Origin: JADLHS01 sp036274115
GTDB lineage: Bacteria > Verrucomicrobiota > Verrucomicrobiia > Limisphaerales > JADLHS01
Assembly: GCA_036274115.1 (NCBI GenBank)
Contig: DASUGI010000256.1
Span: 6,434 to 70,433, forward strand
Reading direction: 5' to 3'
DNA: 64,000 nt
Shown: positions 43,232 to 53,000 of the stretch, in pieces
Numbering within the stretch: the stretch's first letter is position 1
Layout of the letters: the number at the start of each line of letters is the position of its first letter
Notes under the pieces: generated by a model
What the model saw: only the letters and a program-made list of their open reading frames with translations
The model's database searches: none
What the model was told of the DNA's origin: nothing
Position numbers and translations under genes: made by a program

Positions 43232-45943
43232 ATGCAAACCAATAGAAACCGCAACTGGTTCGATGTGAATGCTGTAGGCTTTCCTGTACCGTACTTGGAA
43301 GGTGGCGCGAATTCTGCCTACAGGGTGGCTATGGAGATTAGACGTTTGTTCGTAAAGGTGGTAATTGCCTCCGTCTCACTTTGTTTCGCGGCTGTTTCCT
43401 TGAATGCTGCAACCATTTGTGTAGGCCCTTCGGCTACGGGCAATGGCAGTGGTGCTGATTGGAATAATCAGGCCGCGTGGGGCTCAATTTCCTTCGTGCG
43501 AGGGAATACTTATTATCTTGCGGACGGTAGTTATAGCGGCAAGACATTTACCACCGCTGCATCCGGTTCGACTTATATCACCATCAAGAAGGCAACGGTC
43601 GGTGATTCGGCGGTGCAGGCGATTGCGGGTTGGACGAGCACACTGGGTGATGGGCAGGCTGCGTTTACCTCCAGTTGCAACTTCAATTCTTCGTATTGGA
43701 TCTTCGATGGCGTAAAAGGCGGTGGATTTTCCAACGGTTTGCCGGATAAGTCGCCCGGGAACTATGGCTTTGTTTTCACCGACGTCGCCTTTCCGCTGAA
43801 CGTTTACAATACCAGTGCCAACATTTCTGATGTGACGCTTTCACACGTCGCGTCCACGGCGCCAAGCGGAGACGTGGAAAAGCACTTTGTAAGAACTCAT
43901 AACAGCACGAGAAGCGTGATTCGCATGACCGTGAGTTATTGTTACGCCTACGGCTTTAACAACTATACCTGGGGAACAAGCGCGGGAATAGCGCATACGG
44001 ACTGGATTCACGAGCATAATGTCTTTCTGGATTTGTACTGCACTGCGGCGCACCACGGAGAGTTCCTCAACAATAACTTCGGAAACATCCAGAACTGGAC
44101 GATTCGGTATAATTGGCTGGAAGGCATCCGTTCCGGGAGTGTTCAGCCGACGATGATTGTGGGCGCGCTCAATGGCGACTCCGGACCGTACTATATTTAC
44201 GGAAACGTCTTCAAAGATGTGACGTTCACCGACGGTGGTATTTGTGCGGTCAATAATGGTTTTGGACCGCATACCCTTTCGGGGGCGGTTTACAACAACA
44301 CCTTCGTCAACGCCAAGAGCTCGTATTCCGGGGTGCAGATCATCGGTGGTGCCGGTGCGAACTCCATGACCGCGCAAAACAACCTCTTCGTGAACATGCC
44401 GGTGTCCGAAGGCACCAGCGGTGTTTTCAGTCACAACGCCTACTACAACACCTCCTCGAGGCCCAGTGAAAGCGGCCAACAGATTTTAAGTGCCGATCCG
44501 TTCGTCAACGCCGCGGCTGGCAATTACCGGCTTGCACTCGGTACGTCGGCGGGGGCGGTTTTGCCCGTTCCGTATGACAAGGACGGGGTTGGCAATACTC
44601 GCGGCTCGGATGGAACATGGGATCGAGGAGCTTTCGAATGGACGGGCAGCATTACTCCGTCGATTTCGGTGTCGCCAACCGGGCAGGATTTTGGATCCGT
44701 CGCGACGGGCTCGACGCGGGACCTTAGTTTTACGGTGCGGAACAGCGGGGGTGGTACTTTGAGCGGCACTGCATCCGTCAGTGCACCCTTTTCCATCGTT
44801 TCCGGGGGGGCTTATAGTTTGGGGGGCGGCCAAAGCCAGACGGTCAATATTCGATTCAGTCCCACAACCGCTGGCAGTCAGTCGCGCGTGGTTACTTTCA
44901 CTGGAGGCAGCGGCGCAACCGCCACCGTCTCCGGTACCGGCACAACGCCAGACAACAGTCCGCCTTCAGCAAGCCTGAGCTCGCCGGCAAACGGGACGAT
45001 TGCGAGCAATTTGGTGACGATCGCCGCAGCGGTGAATGACAACGTGGGTGTTGTGGGCGTGCGGTTCTTCGTTGGTGCGACCGAGATTTTCGACGACACG
45101 GCGGCGCCGTATTCGTTTAGTTGGGATTCAAGCGCTGTCGGTAACGGGTCTTATCAGGTTTATGCTCAGGCGCGTGATGCGGCCGGCAACACTACCTGGA
45201 CTGGCACCAACACGATCACGATTGCCAACGCTCCAGTGGCCATGCCTTCGCCGCTTGCCTATTGGGACTTCCAGGGCGGCAGCACAACTTCGGTAACCGA
45301 CAAGCAGAACAACATCGTTCTCACCCTGCGCAATGGCGCTGCGGCATCCGCGGCGGGCAAGATGGATACCGGCCTTCTGCTTGATGGTGTGAATGATTGG
45401 GCAGATGCTCCCAGCACAGCAACGCTCAACATCACTGGTACTGCGCTGACGGTTGCCGCCTGGGTAAAACTTGAAAATCAGGGCACGTGGCAACAGATCG
45501 TGGCCAAGGTCAAAGAGACCAACGCATTCACCGCTCCTTACTTCGCCTGGCACGTGTTTGGGAGCCACGCCTCCGCGACCCAGTGGACGCCGCACTTTCA
45601 GCTCGTAAATTCGAGCGGCAGCAGCGTGGACGTTGGTTCGTCGCTGAACGTCAATTACGGTGAGTGGGTGCACGTGGCTGGCGTTTATGACGGCACGGCA
45701 GTGAGGGTTTACGTCAATGGCGTGAGTCGTGGCAGCGCGGCCCAGAGCGGCAGCATCCTGGGCTATAATCAACCGCTCTACATCGGCGCTCACGGCGCGC
45801 CAGGCGAGTTCTCCAAAGGAGTGGTTGATGAGGTTCGAATCTATGGTCAGGCACTGACCGCGAACCAGGTTCAAGCGCTCTATACCAACGCTGGCACCCA
45901 GGGACCGGCTGCGCCAAGTGGACTTCATGTCGTCAGCAATTAG
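43232..45943 (+). CDS. secreted multi-domain protein: beta-helix, anchor D-like, Ig-like, LamG
   Basis: The 903-residue exported protein has a signal peptide core near residues 38-56 and likely cleavage near LNA. A right-handed beta-helix-like domain follows (about 60-460, many NNxF and GN turns). Then come a choice-of-anchor D-like domain (SPTGQDFGSVATGSTRDL), a bacterial Ig domain (ASLSSPANGTIASN) and a C-terminal LamG/concanavalin-like domain (YWDFQGGS; YIGAHGAPGEFSKGVVDEVRIYG). The ATG at 43232 has a good AGAGGAG site but gives a 33-residue leader before the signal; ATG 43331 has none. It could be a glycan-binding or glycan-cleaving matrix protein. Confidence 0.82.
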   Translation: MQTNRNRNWFDVNAVGFPVPYLEGGANSAYRVAMEIRRLFVKVVIASVSLCFAAVSLNAATICVGPSATGNGSGADWNNQAAWGSISFVRGNTYYLADGSYSGKTFTTAASGSTYITIKKATVGDSAVQAIAGWTSTLGDGQAAFTSSCNFNSSYWIFDGVKGGGFSNGLPDKSPGNYGFVFTDVAFPLNVYNTSANISDVTLSHVASTAPSGDVEKHFVRTHNSTRSVIRMTVSYCYAYGFNNYTWGTSAGIAHTDWIHEHNVFLDLYCTAAHHGEFLNNNFGNIQNWTIRYNWLEGIRSGSVQPTMIVGALNGDSGPYYIYGNVFKDVTFTDGGICAVNNGFGPHTLSGAVYNNTFVNAKSSYSGVQIIGGAGANSMTAQNNLFVNMPVSEGTSGVFSHNAYYNTSSRPSESGQQILSADPFVNAAAGNYRLALGTSAGAVLPVPYDKDGVGNTRGSDGTWDRGAFEWTGSITPSISVSPTGQDFGSVATGSTRDLSFTVRNSGGGTLSGTASVSAPFSIVSGGAYSLGGGQSQTVNIRFSPTTAGSQSRVVTFTGGSGATATVSGTGTTPDNSPPSASLSSPANGTIASNLVTIAAAVNDNVGVVGVRFFVGATEIFDDTAAPYSFSWDSSAVGNGSYQVYAQARDAAGNTTWTGTNTITIANAPVAMPSPLAYWDFQGGSTTSVTDKQNNIVLTLRNGAAASAAGKMDTGLLLDGVNDWADAPSTATLNITGTALTVAAWVKLENQGTWQQIVAKVKETNAFTAPYFAWHVFGSHASATQWTPHFQLVNSSGSSVDVGSSLNVNYGEWVHVAGVYDGTAVRVYVNGVSRGSAAQSGSILGYNQPLYIGAHGAPGEFSKGVVDEVRIYGQALTANQVQALYTNAGTQGPAAPSGLHVVSN

Positions 45944-46119
45944 GCTGACTTTGTTTGATTGGGACGAATCCAGGTTCTGTTTCGAGGCGACACGACTCGT
46001 TGGTCTTCAAACGGTCGATGTCGCCTCAGCTTTTACGCTCTACAGCAGGGGTTTAGTTGTTCAAGGATTGACGTTTTGCCGGGCGTGGTGGCTATGGGTG
46101 TTGCTGTTGACGGGATTTG

Positions 46120-47433
46120 ATGAGCCCGATTTTTATCGTCTTATGCGTTGCATTGCTGGTTGCTCAACTGGCATTGCCACGTCGTTATGCGTTTGCTCCC
46201 CTGCTGATTGCGATTTGTCACTTTCAAAACATTCCTCTGGTCGAAGTCGGCGGCGGATTCACCCTGACGAAGCTTGTTATTCTGCTTGGTCTGTTTCGCG
46301 CGGTGCGCGAACGGACATTGGTTTGGACGAGCGCCCAACGGCTGGATTTTTGGATTGCGGTCTGGGCTGGCTGGTTGGTTCTGAGTGGGTTTGTTCATGA
46401 CCCGAAAGATCACAATCCGGTAACCTTGCGGCTTTCCCAGGCGTACAACGTTTTTGGTGCCTATCTCTATGCTCGAGCTTTTCTGCGCTCCCACGAGGAT
46501 ATGCTTACCTTCTGCAAGTGCCTGGTGGTGGTGATGCTGCCTTTGGCGTTCGAGACGATATTGGAGAAGACGCTGATTAAAAATTACTACGTGATCCTGG
46601 CCGGTGCGGGCGAGGGCCTGGGGATTCGCGAGGGTAAGGTGCGGGCTGCCGGGCCGTTTGGACATCCGATTCTGCTGGGGTGTATGGCGGCCACTTCCGT
46701 TCCGTTGTGCGCGATGTTGTGGCTAAAAAACCGGCGGTGGACAATTGTTGGCGCGGTTGCCTGCGCCGTGGTGGTCTATTGCTCTGCTTCAAGTGGTCCG
46801 ATTCTGACGCTAATGTCTGCGTTGATGGCGTTGGCACTGTGGAGATGGCGAACCAGTGTCAAGTGGGTGCGACGAGGTGTTTTGACCGCGTTCGTGATGT
46901 TGCATCTGCTCATGCAGGCGCCCATTTGGTTTCTCATGGCGCGAGTTGATCTCGCCGGCGGAAGCACAGGCTGGCATCGGGCGCAATTGATTCAGCAGGC
47001 GATAAACCATTTGGGGGACTGGTGGCTCGTGGGGACTGACTATACGCGCCATTGGTTTCCTTACGGTGTTGGATGGAGTCAGTACCACACGGACATCACG
47101 AACCATTACTTGCACATGGGCGTAACGGGGGGACTGCCCTTAATGGTGGCGTTCATCCTGGTGCTGAGGGCGGCGTTTCAACTATTAAGCCGCAGGATTG
47201 GTGTGTTACGACGTGCGGGAGACCTGCGGGAGTTTACTCCGTGGTGCGCCGGGTCGGCGTTGTTCGCCCACTGCGTAACTTTCTTTTCAATTTCCTATTT
47301 TGACCAAAGCATGGTCGCGTTTGGGCTGCTCCTGGGAGCGTTGCCCGGTCTGTGTGTCTTTGCTTCACAAACTGCCACCGCCGAAACGCCGAGCGATTCA
47401 ATCAAGTCCGAATTGAATACGGCCAACGCCTGA
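46120..47433 (+). CDS. O-antigen ligase/polymerase-like membrane protein (Wzy/WaaL family)
   Basis: The roughly 437-residue integral membrane protein has about eleven helices. It carries the signature periplasmic loop with RAAGPFGHPILLGC and the later DITNHYLHMGVTGGLPLM that is typical of PF04932 enzymes. It should polymerise lipid-linked repeats or ligate them on the periplasmic side. The ATG at 46120 is chosen over the TTG at 46117. It follows the secreted LamG protein by 176 bases and precedes two GT4 genes. Confidence 0.87.
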   Translation: MSPIFIVLCVALLVAQLALPRRYAFAPLLIAICHFQNIPLVEVGGGFTLTKLVILLGLFRAVRERTLVWTSAQRLDFWIAVWAGWLVLSGFVHDPKDHNPVTLRLSQAYNVFGAYLYARAFLRSHEDMLTFCKCLVVVMLPLAFETILEKTLIKNYYVILAGAGEGLGIREGKVRAAGPFGHPILLGCMAATSVPLCAMLWLKNRRWTIVGAVACAVVVYCSASSGPILTLMSALMALALWRWRTSVKWVRRGVLTAFVMLHLLMQAPIWFLMARVDLAGGSTGWHRAQLIQQAINHLGDWWLVGTDYTRHWFPYGVGWSQYHTDITNHYLHMGVTGGLPLMVAFILVLRAAFQLLSRRIGVLRRAGDLREFTPWCAGSALFAHCVTFFSISYFDQSMVAFGLLLGALPGLCVFASQTATAETPSDSIKSELNTANA

Positions 47434-47460
47434 AGCAGTGACGGTCCTGGATTTTACTCT

Positions 47461-48549
47461 ATGAAGATTACATTTGTGCTTCCCTATGCCGGGTTGCAGG
47501 GAGGGGTGCGTGTTTTTGCAATCTATGCCGAGCAATTGCGCAAGCGCGGTCATCAGGTGACGGTGATCTCAACGCCCTGGGTCTGCCGCGCCAGGCACAT
47601 TGTTAAGTCCATCGTGCTGGGGCGGGGTTGGCCCAAACCGGAGGGTTCTTACTTTGACGGAATCGACGTTGAGCACAAAGTGTTGGACCGAGTGCGTCCG
47701 GTAACGGACGCGGATGTGCCGGATGGTGATGTCGTGGTTGCCAGTTATTACACGACGGCCGAGGGAGTGAAGCAGCTTTCTCCAAAGAAGGGAGCCAAAG
47801 CGATCTTTATTCAGAATTACGAAATCGAGGAAGGCAAACCCAACCCTGAACTCGATGCCAGTTGGCGCATGCCGTTCCACAAGATTACGATTTCCAAATG
47901 GCTGGTGGATCTCGCCAGGGACAAATTCGGCGACAGCACCGTCTCTCTGGTTCCAAACAGCGTGGATACAACGCAGTTCCATGCTCCGCCGCGGGGTAAG
48001 CAGGCGCAGCCTACCGTTGGATTGTTGTACAACACATTTTCATTGAAAGGGCTCGCTACCAGCTTGCCCGCCCTCAAGCAAGTGGCCGCGAATCTGCCAT
48101 CGCTTCGGATTGTGAGCTACGGCGCCGAAGAGCCCGATTTCCGATGTCCGCTTCCGCCCAATGCCGAGTTTCACCATCGTCCCAAGCAGCATATGCTGCG
48201 AGATCTGTATGCTAAATGTGATGTCTGGGTTTGCGGTAGTAATGTGGAGGGTTTCCATCTGCCGCCGACCGAAGCGATGGCGTGCCGTTGTCCAGTGGTG
48301 TCGACGCGTGTGGGCGGGCCAATGGACATTATCGCGGATGGCGTGAATGGATACCTTGTGGATGTCAAGGACGTGACGGGGCTGGCGGATCGCACTTTGC
48401 GTGTGCTGAAATTGCGGGACGCTGAATGGAAGAAGATGTCCGACGCCGCCTACCAGACCGCCACGCGGTTCACCTGGGAAAACGCGACGGATCTTTTTGA
48501 AAAAGCTCTGGAATTTACGATCGACCGCCACAAACGCGGGGAGTTGTGA
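47461..48549 (+). CDS. GT4-family glycosyltransferase
   Basis: The 362-residue GT-B enzyme has the N-terminal glycine loop LPYAGLQGGVRVFAIYAEQL, then QNYEIEEG, LVPNSVDTTQFHAPP (inter-domain) and the donor site NVEGFHLPPTEAMACRCPVVSTRVGGPMDII with the conserved Glu. It adds one residue to the repeat, sugar unknown. It lies 27 bases after the polymerase gene, and the next GT4 gene begins 45 bases after its stop. Confidence 0.9.
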   Translation: MKITFVLPYAGLQGGVRVFAIYAEQLRKRGHQVTVISTPWVCRARHIVKSIVLGRGWPKPEGSYFDGIDVEHKVLDRVRPVTDADVPDGDVVVASYYTTAEGVKQLSPKKGAKAIFIQNYEIEEGKPNPELDASWRMPFHKITISKWLVDLARDKFGDSTVSLVPNSVDTTQFHAPPRGKQAQPTVGLLYNTFSLKGLATSLPALKQVAANLPSLRIVSYGAEEPDFRCPLPPNAEFHHRPKQHMLRDLYAKCDVWVCGSNVEGFHLPPTEAMACRCPVVSTRVGGPMDIIADGVNGYLVDVKDVTGLADRTLRVLKLRDAEWKKMSDAAYQTATRFTWENATDLFEKALEFTIDRHKRGEL

Positions 48550-48594
48550 ATCAGCTCCCGCAATGACGAAGATGGGCCTTCTGCTGGATTGCGA

Positions 48595-49848
48595 ATGAAC
48601 TTCCTGTTGGTATGTCCGTCGCCGGGAAGCCTGGGAGGCGTCGAGACGTTGATTGTGCGAATGACCCGCTGGTTGATACAGCAGGGGCATCATGTTTCCC
48701 TGCTGATCGAGAAGGGCGACCATTGGGCGAACACCTTGCCCAACGAGGCGGAAAAGCTCGTGTTGGGGGAAAGGTATCGAGAGTTGTACTTCTATTTCCA
48801 TGCGCAGAAGTTCTGGAAGACTCTGGGTTGGAGGAAGCCGGATGTTATCAAAGGGTTTGATCTCGGAGCATCGTGGATCGCTTCCCAATTGGGACACATC
48901 GTCGGAGGCGAATGCCGAGTGGTCGCCGGACTCTACGCATCATTCCTGTTCAAGTGGTATTACGCTCCAGGTGCTCACGAAGCGATGCATCCCGGACCGA
49001 TGATCCTGTCAAACTACCTCAAAGCAATCCCCCCGAATGCGCGGTTTGTGTGTGGCATCGATCAAGTCGAGGAACTGGAACACATGTACGGCCAGGAGTG
49101 CCAGTTGTGGCCGATTCCTCTGGACACTTCGCATTTCGAGCCTGCGGTGCGCCGCCCGAAATGGGGAAAAATCGTTTCCGTGGGTCGATTGGCTGCCATG
49201 AAGGAATACAACTTTTACATGGTGGACGTCGTGAAAGAATTGCGGCGACGGGGTCACGACGTTACGTGGTCGATTTATGGCGGTGGGGAATACGAAGCCG
49301 AGGTGCGGAAGCGCATTCAGACCGCCGGGCTGGAAGACGTCATCACGTTGGAAGGCAGCGTGCCCTACCACAAGTTCTGGCAGTGCCTCTCGGACGCTTA
49401 TGTGTTTGTTGGCATGGGCACAGCAATTCTTGAGGCGGCATGGTTTGGCGTGCCCAACGTTTATGCCTTGGCATATGATCGCGAGGGAGTCACCTATGGT
49501 CCGGTTCACAGCATTCCCAAAGACAGCATTGGACCCGGAATCGCCGCGCCACCGCGCCTTAAGGTGATTGATGAATTGGAACGAATTCTCCAGATGAGCC
49601 CGGATGAATATGAGGCCGAGGCCAACCTCAACCACAGCCATGTTCAATCCCATCACATGGACGTTTCAATGAACTGCTTTTTAGATCTCGTGAGCAAGGT
49701 TACTCCTGTCAGCCACCGCCCGATGCGTTACATAGCGAATTATCCGCGTTGGGCGCTACATCAGACGGTTAAACGGTTTTATGGTGAATCACAGCCTGGT
49801 CACCCACCACAGGTGATCTATTTAAACGGAGAGAAGTCCGCAGCATAG
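48595..49848 (+). CDS. GT4-family glycosyltransferase
   Basis: The 417-residue GT-B enzyme has MNFLLVCPSPGSLGGVETLIVRM at the N-terminus and WPIPLDTSHFEP at the domain boundary. SVGRLAAMKEYNFYMVDVV opens the donor domain, and GTAILEAAWFGVPNVYAL replaces the usual E-x7-E region. The ATG at 48595 is preferred to the TTG at 48589. It is the last gene of the polysaccharide locus and is followed by a hairpin terminator. Confidence 0.87.
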   Translation: MNFLLVCPSPGSLGGVETLIVRMTRWLIQQGHHVSLLIEKGDHWANTLPNEAEKLVLGERYRELYFYFHAQKFWKTLGWRKPDVIKGFDLGASWIASQLGHIVGGECRVVAGLYASFLFKWYYAPGAHEAMHPGPMILSNYLKAIPPNARFVCGIDQVEELEHMYGQECQLWPIPLDTSHFEPAVRRPKWGKIVSVGRLAAMKEYNFYMVDVVKELRRRGHDVTWSIYGGGEYEAEVRKRIQTAGLEDVITLEGSVPYHKFWQCLSDAYVFVGMGTAILEAAWFGVPNVYALAYDREGVTYGPVHSIPKDSIGPGIAAPPRLKVIDELERILQMSPDEYEAEANLNHSHVQSHHMDVSMNCFLDLVSKVTPVSHRPMRYIANYPRWALHQTVKRFYGESQPGHPPQVIYLNGEKSAA

Positions 49849-49885
49849 TTTCTTTATCGCGACCGGATTGAATTTTCAAGACATG

Positions 49886-49908
49886 AAGCCCGCAGAAATG
49901 CGGGCTTT
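49886..49908 (+). terminator. terminator-like hairpin closing the polysaccharide locus
   Basis: AAGCCCGCA and TGCGGGCTT form a perfect 9-bp stem with a GAAA tetraloop, 37 bases after the last GT4 stop. The T-run is short (TTTG then CATTT), but the very stable loop suggests a true transcript end. The next gene starts about 190 bases further on. Confidence 0.75.
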
Positions 49909-50096
49909 GTCATTTCACAAGGAGCAATTCTGCTCTCGATGATTCGAACGATTGGACGCCGCTGCGATCCTTGCTGCTTTGAGTCCGTATTTTTCCACCG
50001 GCGGGGTCGATAATCTACCCGAAAGACATTTATAAAGATTGCTGTAATATCGAAGCTTGGGTTGGTTCGATGGTTTGATTCTGGACCCTGCCCACT

Positions 50097-53000
50097 GTGT
50101 TAAAAACCCGCAAAGAAAAAACCGGTGCCGTGACGTCCATGTGGTGGCCAACTCGTGCCATCTTTTGGGCGTTGGGATTTTCATTGTCTTTCGGAACCGG
50201 CGAGCAAGCACGGCTCTGGGCACAATGTGTTCCCAATGTGTCGGGCCTGGTGGGATGGTGGCCCGGGGATGGAAATGCCAGCAACATTCTGGGTACCAAC
50301 AACGGTACGCTTTCAGGCGGCGCTACGGCCAATGCTGCAGGTGTTGTGGGGAGCGCGTTCAATTTTGACGGCACCAACAATTTTGTGCAGGTACCTGACG
50401 CGGTGATTCTAAAGCCGACCAATTTCACGATTGAAGGCTGGGTGCGGTTCACGGGACTCGACACGCCGGGGACTGCTGCCGTCGGGCGGCAATACCTCAT
50501 ATTCAAACAGAATGCTTTTAGTTCGAATTTCGAAGGCTTTGATTTGAGCAAAGTCCGAATTGCAGGTTCGGACCGGTTCGTGTTCCGGGTTTCCACTTCC
50601 GGCGGCCAATCGGCTGCAGTGTACTCAACCACTCTTATAGCGACGGGTGTTTGGTACCATCTAGCAGCGGTTCGTGGAGCAAACTTGCTTGAGATCTACC
50701 TCAACGGTCAGCTTCAGAGCCAAACCAATGTTGCCTTCGCCCAGAGTTACGGAACCCAGCCACTGTTTTTTGGAAGTTCCGGCCAGGCATCGTTTGATCG
50801 TAAATTCCGCGGCACACTGGACGAAGTCACGCTTTATAACCGGCCGTTGGCCGCCAATGAAATTGCGGCAATCTACAACGCAGGCGCTGCAGGCAAATGT
50901 AAAGAGGTCATCATCACATCTCCACCCCAGAACCAGAACGTTCAAACCGGGGGCAATGCCTCCTTTTCCGTGTCAGCCACGGGATTCGCCCCGTTGCGAT
51001 ATCGCTGGCTTTTCAATGGAGCAACTATTGTCGGAGCCACCAATGCGGTTCTCGCGCTGATCAATGTTCAGCCATCAAATGCCGGCAACTATGCAGTGGC
51101 TGTTTCGAATACGGTAAACGCGGTTACGAGTGCTCCGGCGTCGTTGGTTATCAGCGCGCCTCCAGTCATTACCAACCCGCCGCAGAGTCAGACCGTGGTC
51201 GCCGGGGCGAGTGTGAACTTTTCCGTTGGCGCAACCGGCACTCCCCCCCTGAGCTATCAGTGGCGCAAAGGGAACGTTCCGCTATCGGGACAAACAGCAG
51301 CGACGCTGGGGCTTCTTGATGTTACGACCAACGACGCTGGAACTTACGATGTGGTCGTGACGAATCCGGCCGGTTCGGCAACCAGCACGCCGCCGGCGAC
51401 CTTGACGGTAAACGTGCCACCGTTCGTGTCGAGTCCTCCCTCGAGTCAGACGGTTGTGGCGGGAACGTCGGTCATGTTCAGCGTAGTGGCTGGGGGCACG
51501 CAGCCATTGAGTTATCAATGGCGCAAAGGAGGTTTACCGTTGACCGGGCAAACTTCGGTGTCACTTGGATTGCTGGGTGTGACAACCAACGATGCGGGAA
51601 GTTACGATGTGGTGGTGACGAATGTGGCGGGAGCGGTGACGAGCACGCCGCCGGCAATCTTGACGGTTAACGTGCCGCCCACAATTACGGTGGTTCCGCA
51701 AAGTCGGACGGTAACCGCGAACACCAGCGTTGCCTTGACCGTGACGGCCGTCGGGACAACGCCACTGAGTTATCAGTGGCGCAAAGACGGAGTGTTCATG
51801 CCGGGACAAACGTCCAGCACGCTTCAGTTCCTGAATGTCACCACCAATGATGCGGGTGCTTACGATGTGATTGTATCGAATGTGGCGGGAGCGGTAACGA
51901 GCGCACCACCCGCAACCTTGACGGTCAACGTACCGCCCTTCTTTACGACGGTTCCGCAAAGTCGGACCGTAACGGAGAACAGCAGTGTTGCTTTGACGGC
52001 TGGCGCGGGCGGGACCGCGCCGCTGAGCTATCAATGGCGGAAAGAAGGATTGCCCATCAACGGTCAAACTGGAACGACGCTGAGTTTTGCCAGTGTGACG
52101 ATGGCCGATGCGGGCAGCTATGACATTGTAGTGACCAATGTCGCGGGAAGCATCACGAGTGCACCGCCCGCAGTGCTGATAGTCGAATCCAGTGCGGGCG
52201 GTTATCCTGGCATTACAAATCCGCCTCAAAGCCAAACCGTGGTTCAAGGCACTGACGTTCATTTTAGCGTGGGCGCGAATGGTTCAGCGCCGTTGCGTTT
52301 TCAGTGGCGCAAAGACGGCGTGAATTTGCCCAATCAGACGGCCCCAACGCTTCTGCTGGCTTCAGTGGTTGATTCCGATGCCGGCAATTATGACGTGATA
52401 GTAACAAATTCAGTCGGTGCCGTCACCAGCACACCGCCGGCGACATTGACGATCATTCCGCAGATTGTTTTCAAGCCGGCGATTACCAATCAACCGCAGA
52501 GCCAGCGGGCGGGGATTGGAACTACGGTCAGTTTCAACGTGAATGCGGCCGGCACTGCCCCGTTGAGTTACCAGTGGCGAAAAAACAATTTTCCCATTGC
52601 TGGCGAGAACGCACCGACCTTGACGTTGCCCAGTGTCTCCACCAACGACGACGGCAATTACGATGTGACGGTTGCGAACGTTGCCGGGAGCGTAACTAGT
52701 GTCGTGGCGACGTTGTCGGTGAAACTCGTCGTGGATCCGGAACTGGAGCAGGCCATCGTATGTTCATCGTCCAATCAATCGGGAGTGTTGACCCTGGCGG
52801 ACCTTCAATCCCTGGCCCGTTTGTCCATCCGCAATCGGGGGGTCACCAATTTGTTCGGCCTGCAGTTTGCCACCAACCTGACCATTCTGGACGCCAGCGA
52901 AAATCAGATTTCCGATTTAACGCCGTTGCAGACTCTGATACAACTGAGTTCGCTGGAGTTGGATGACAATCGAGGTGAAATTGCAACCTTGTCGCCATTG

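Noticed and set aside
45918..46400. Rightward 160-codon frame overlapping the polymerase start
   Set aside because: It is out of frame with the clear membrane protein and has no domain or ribosome site.
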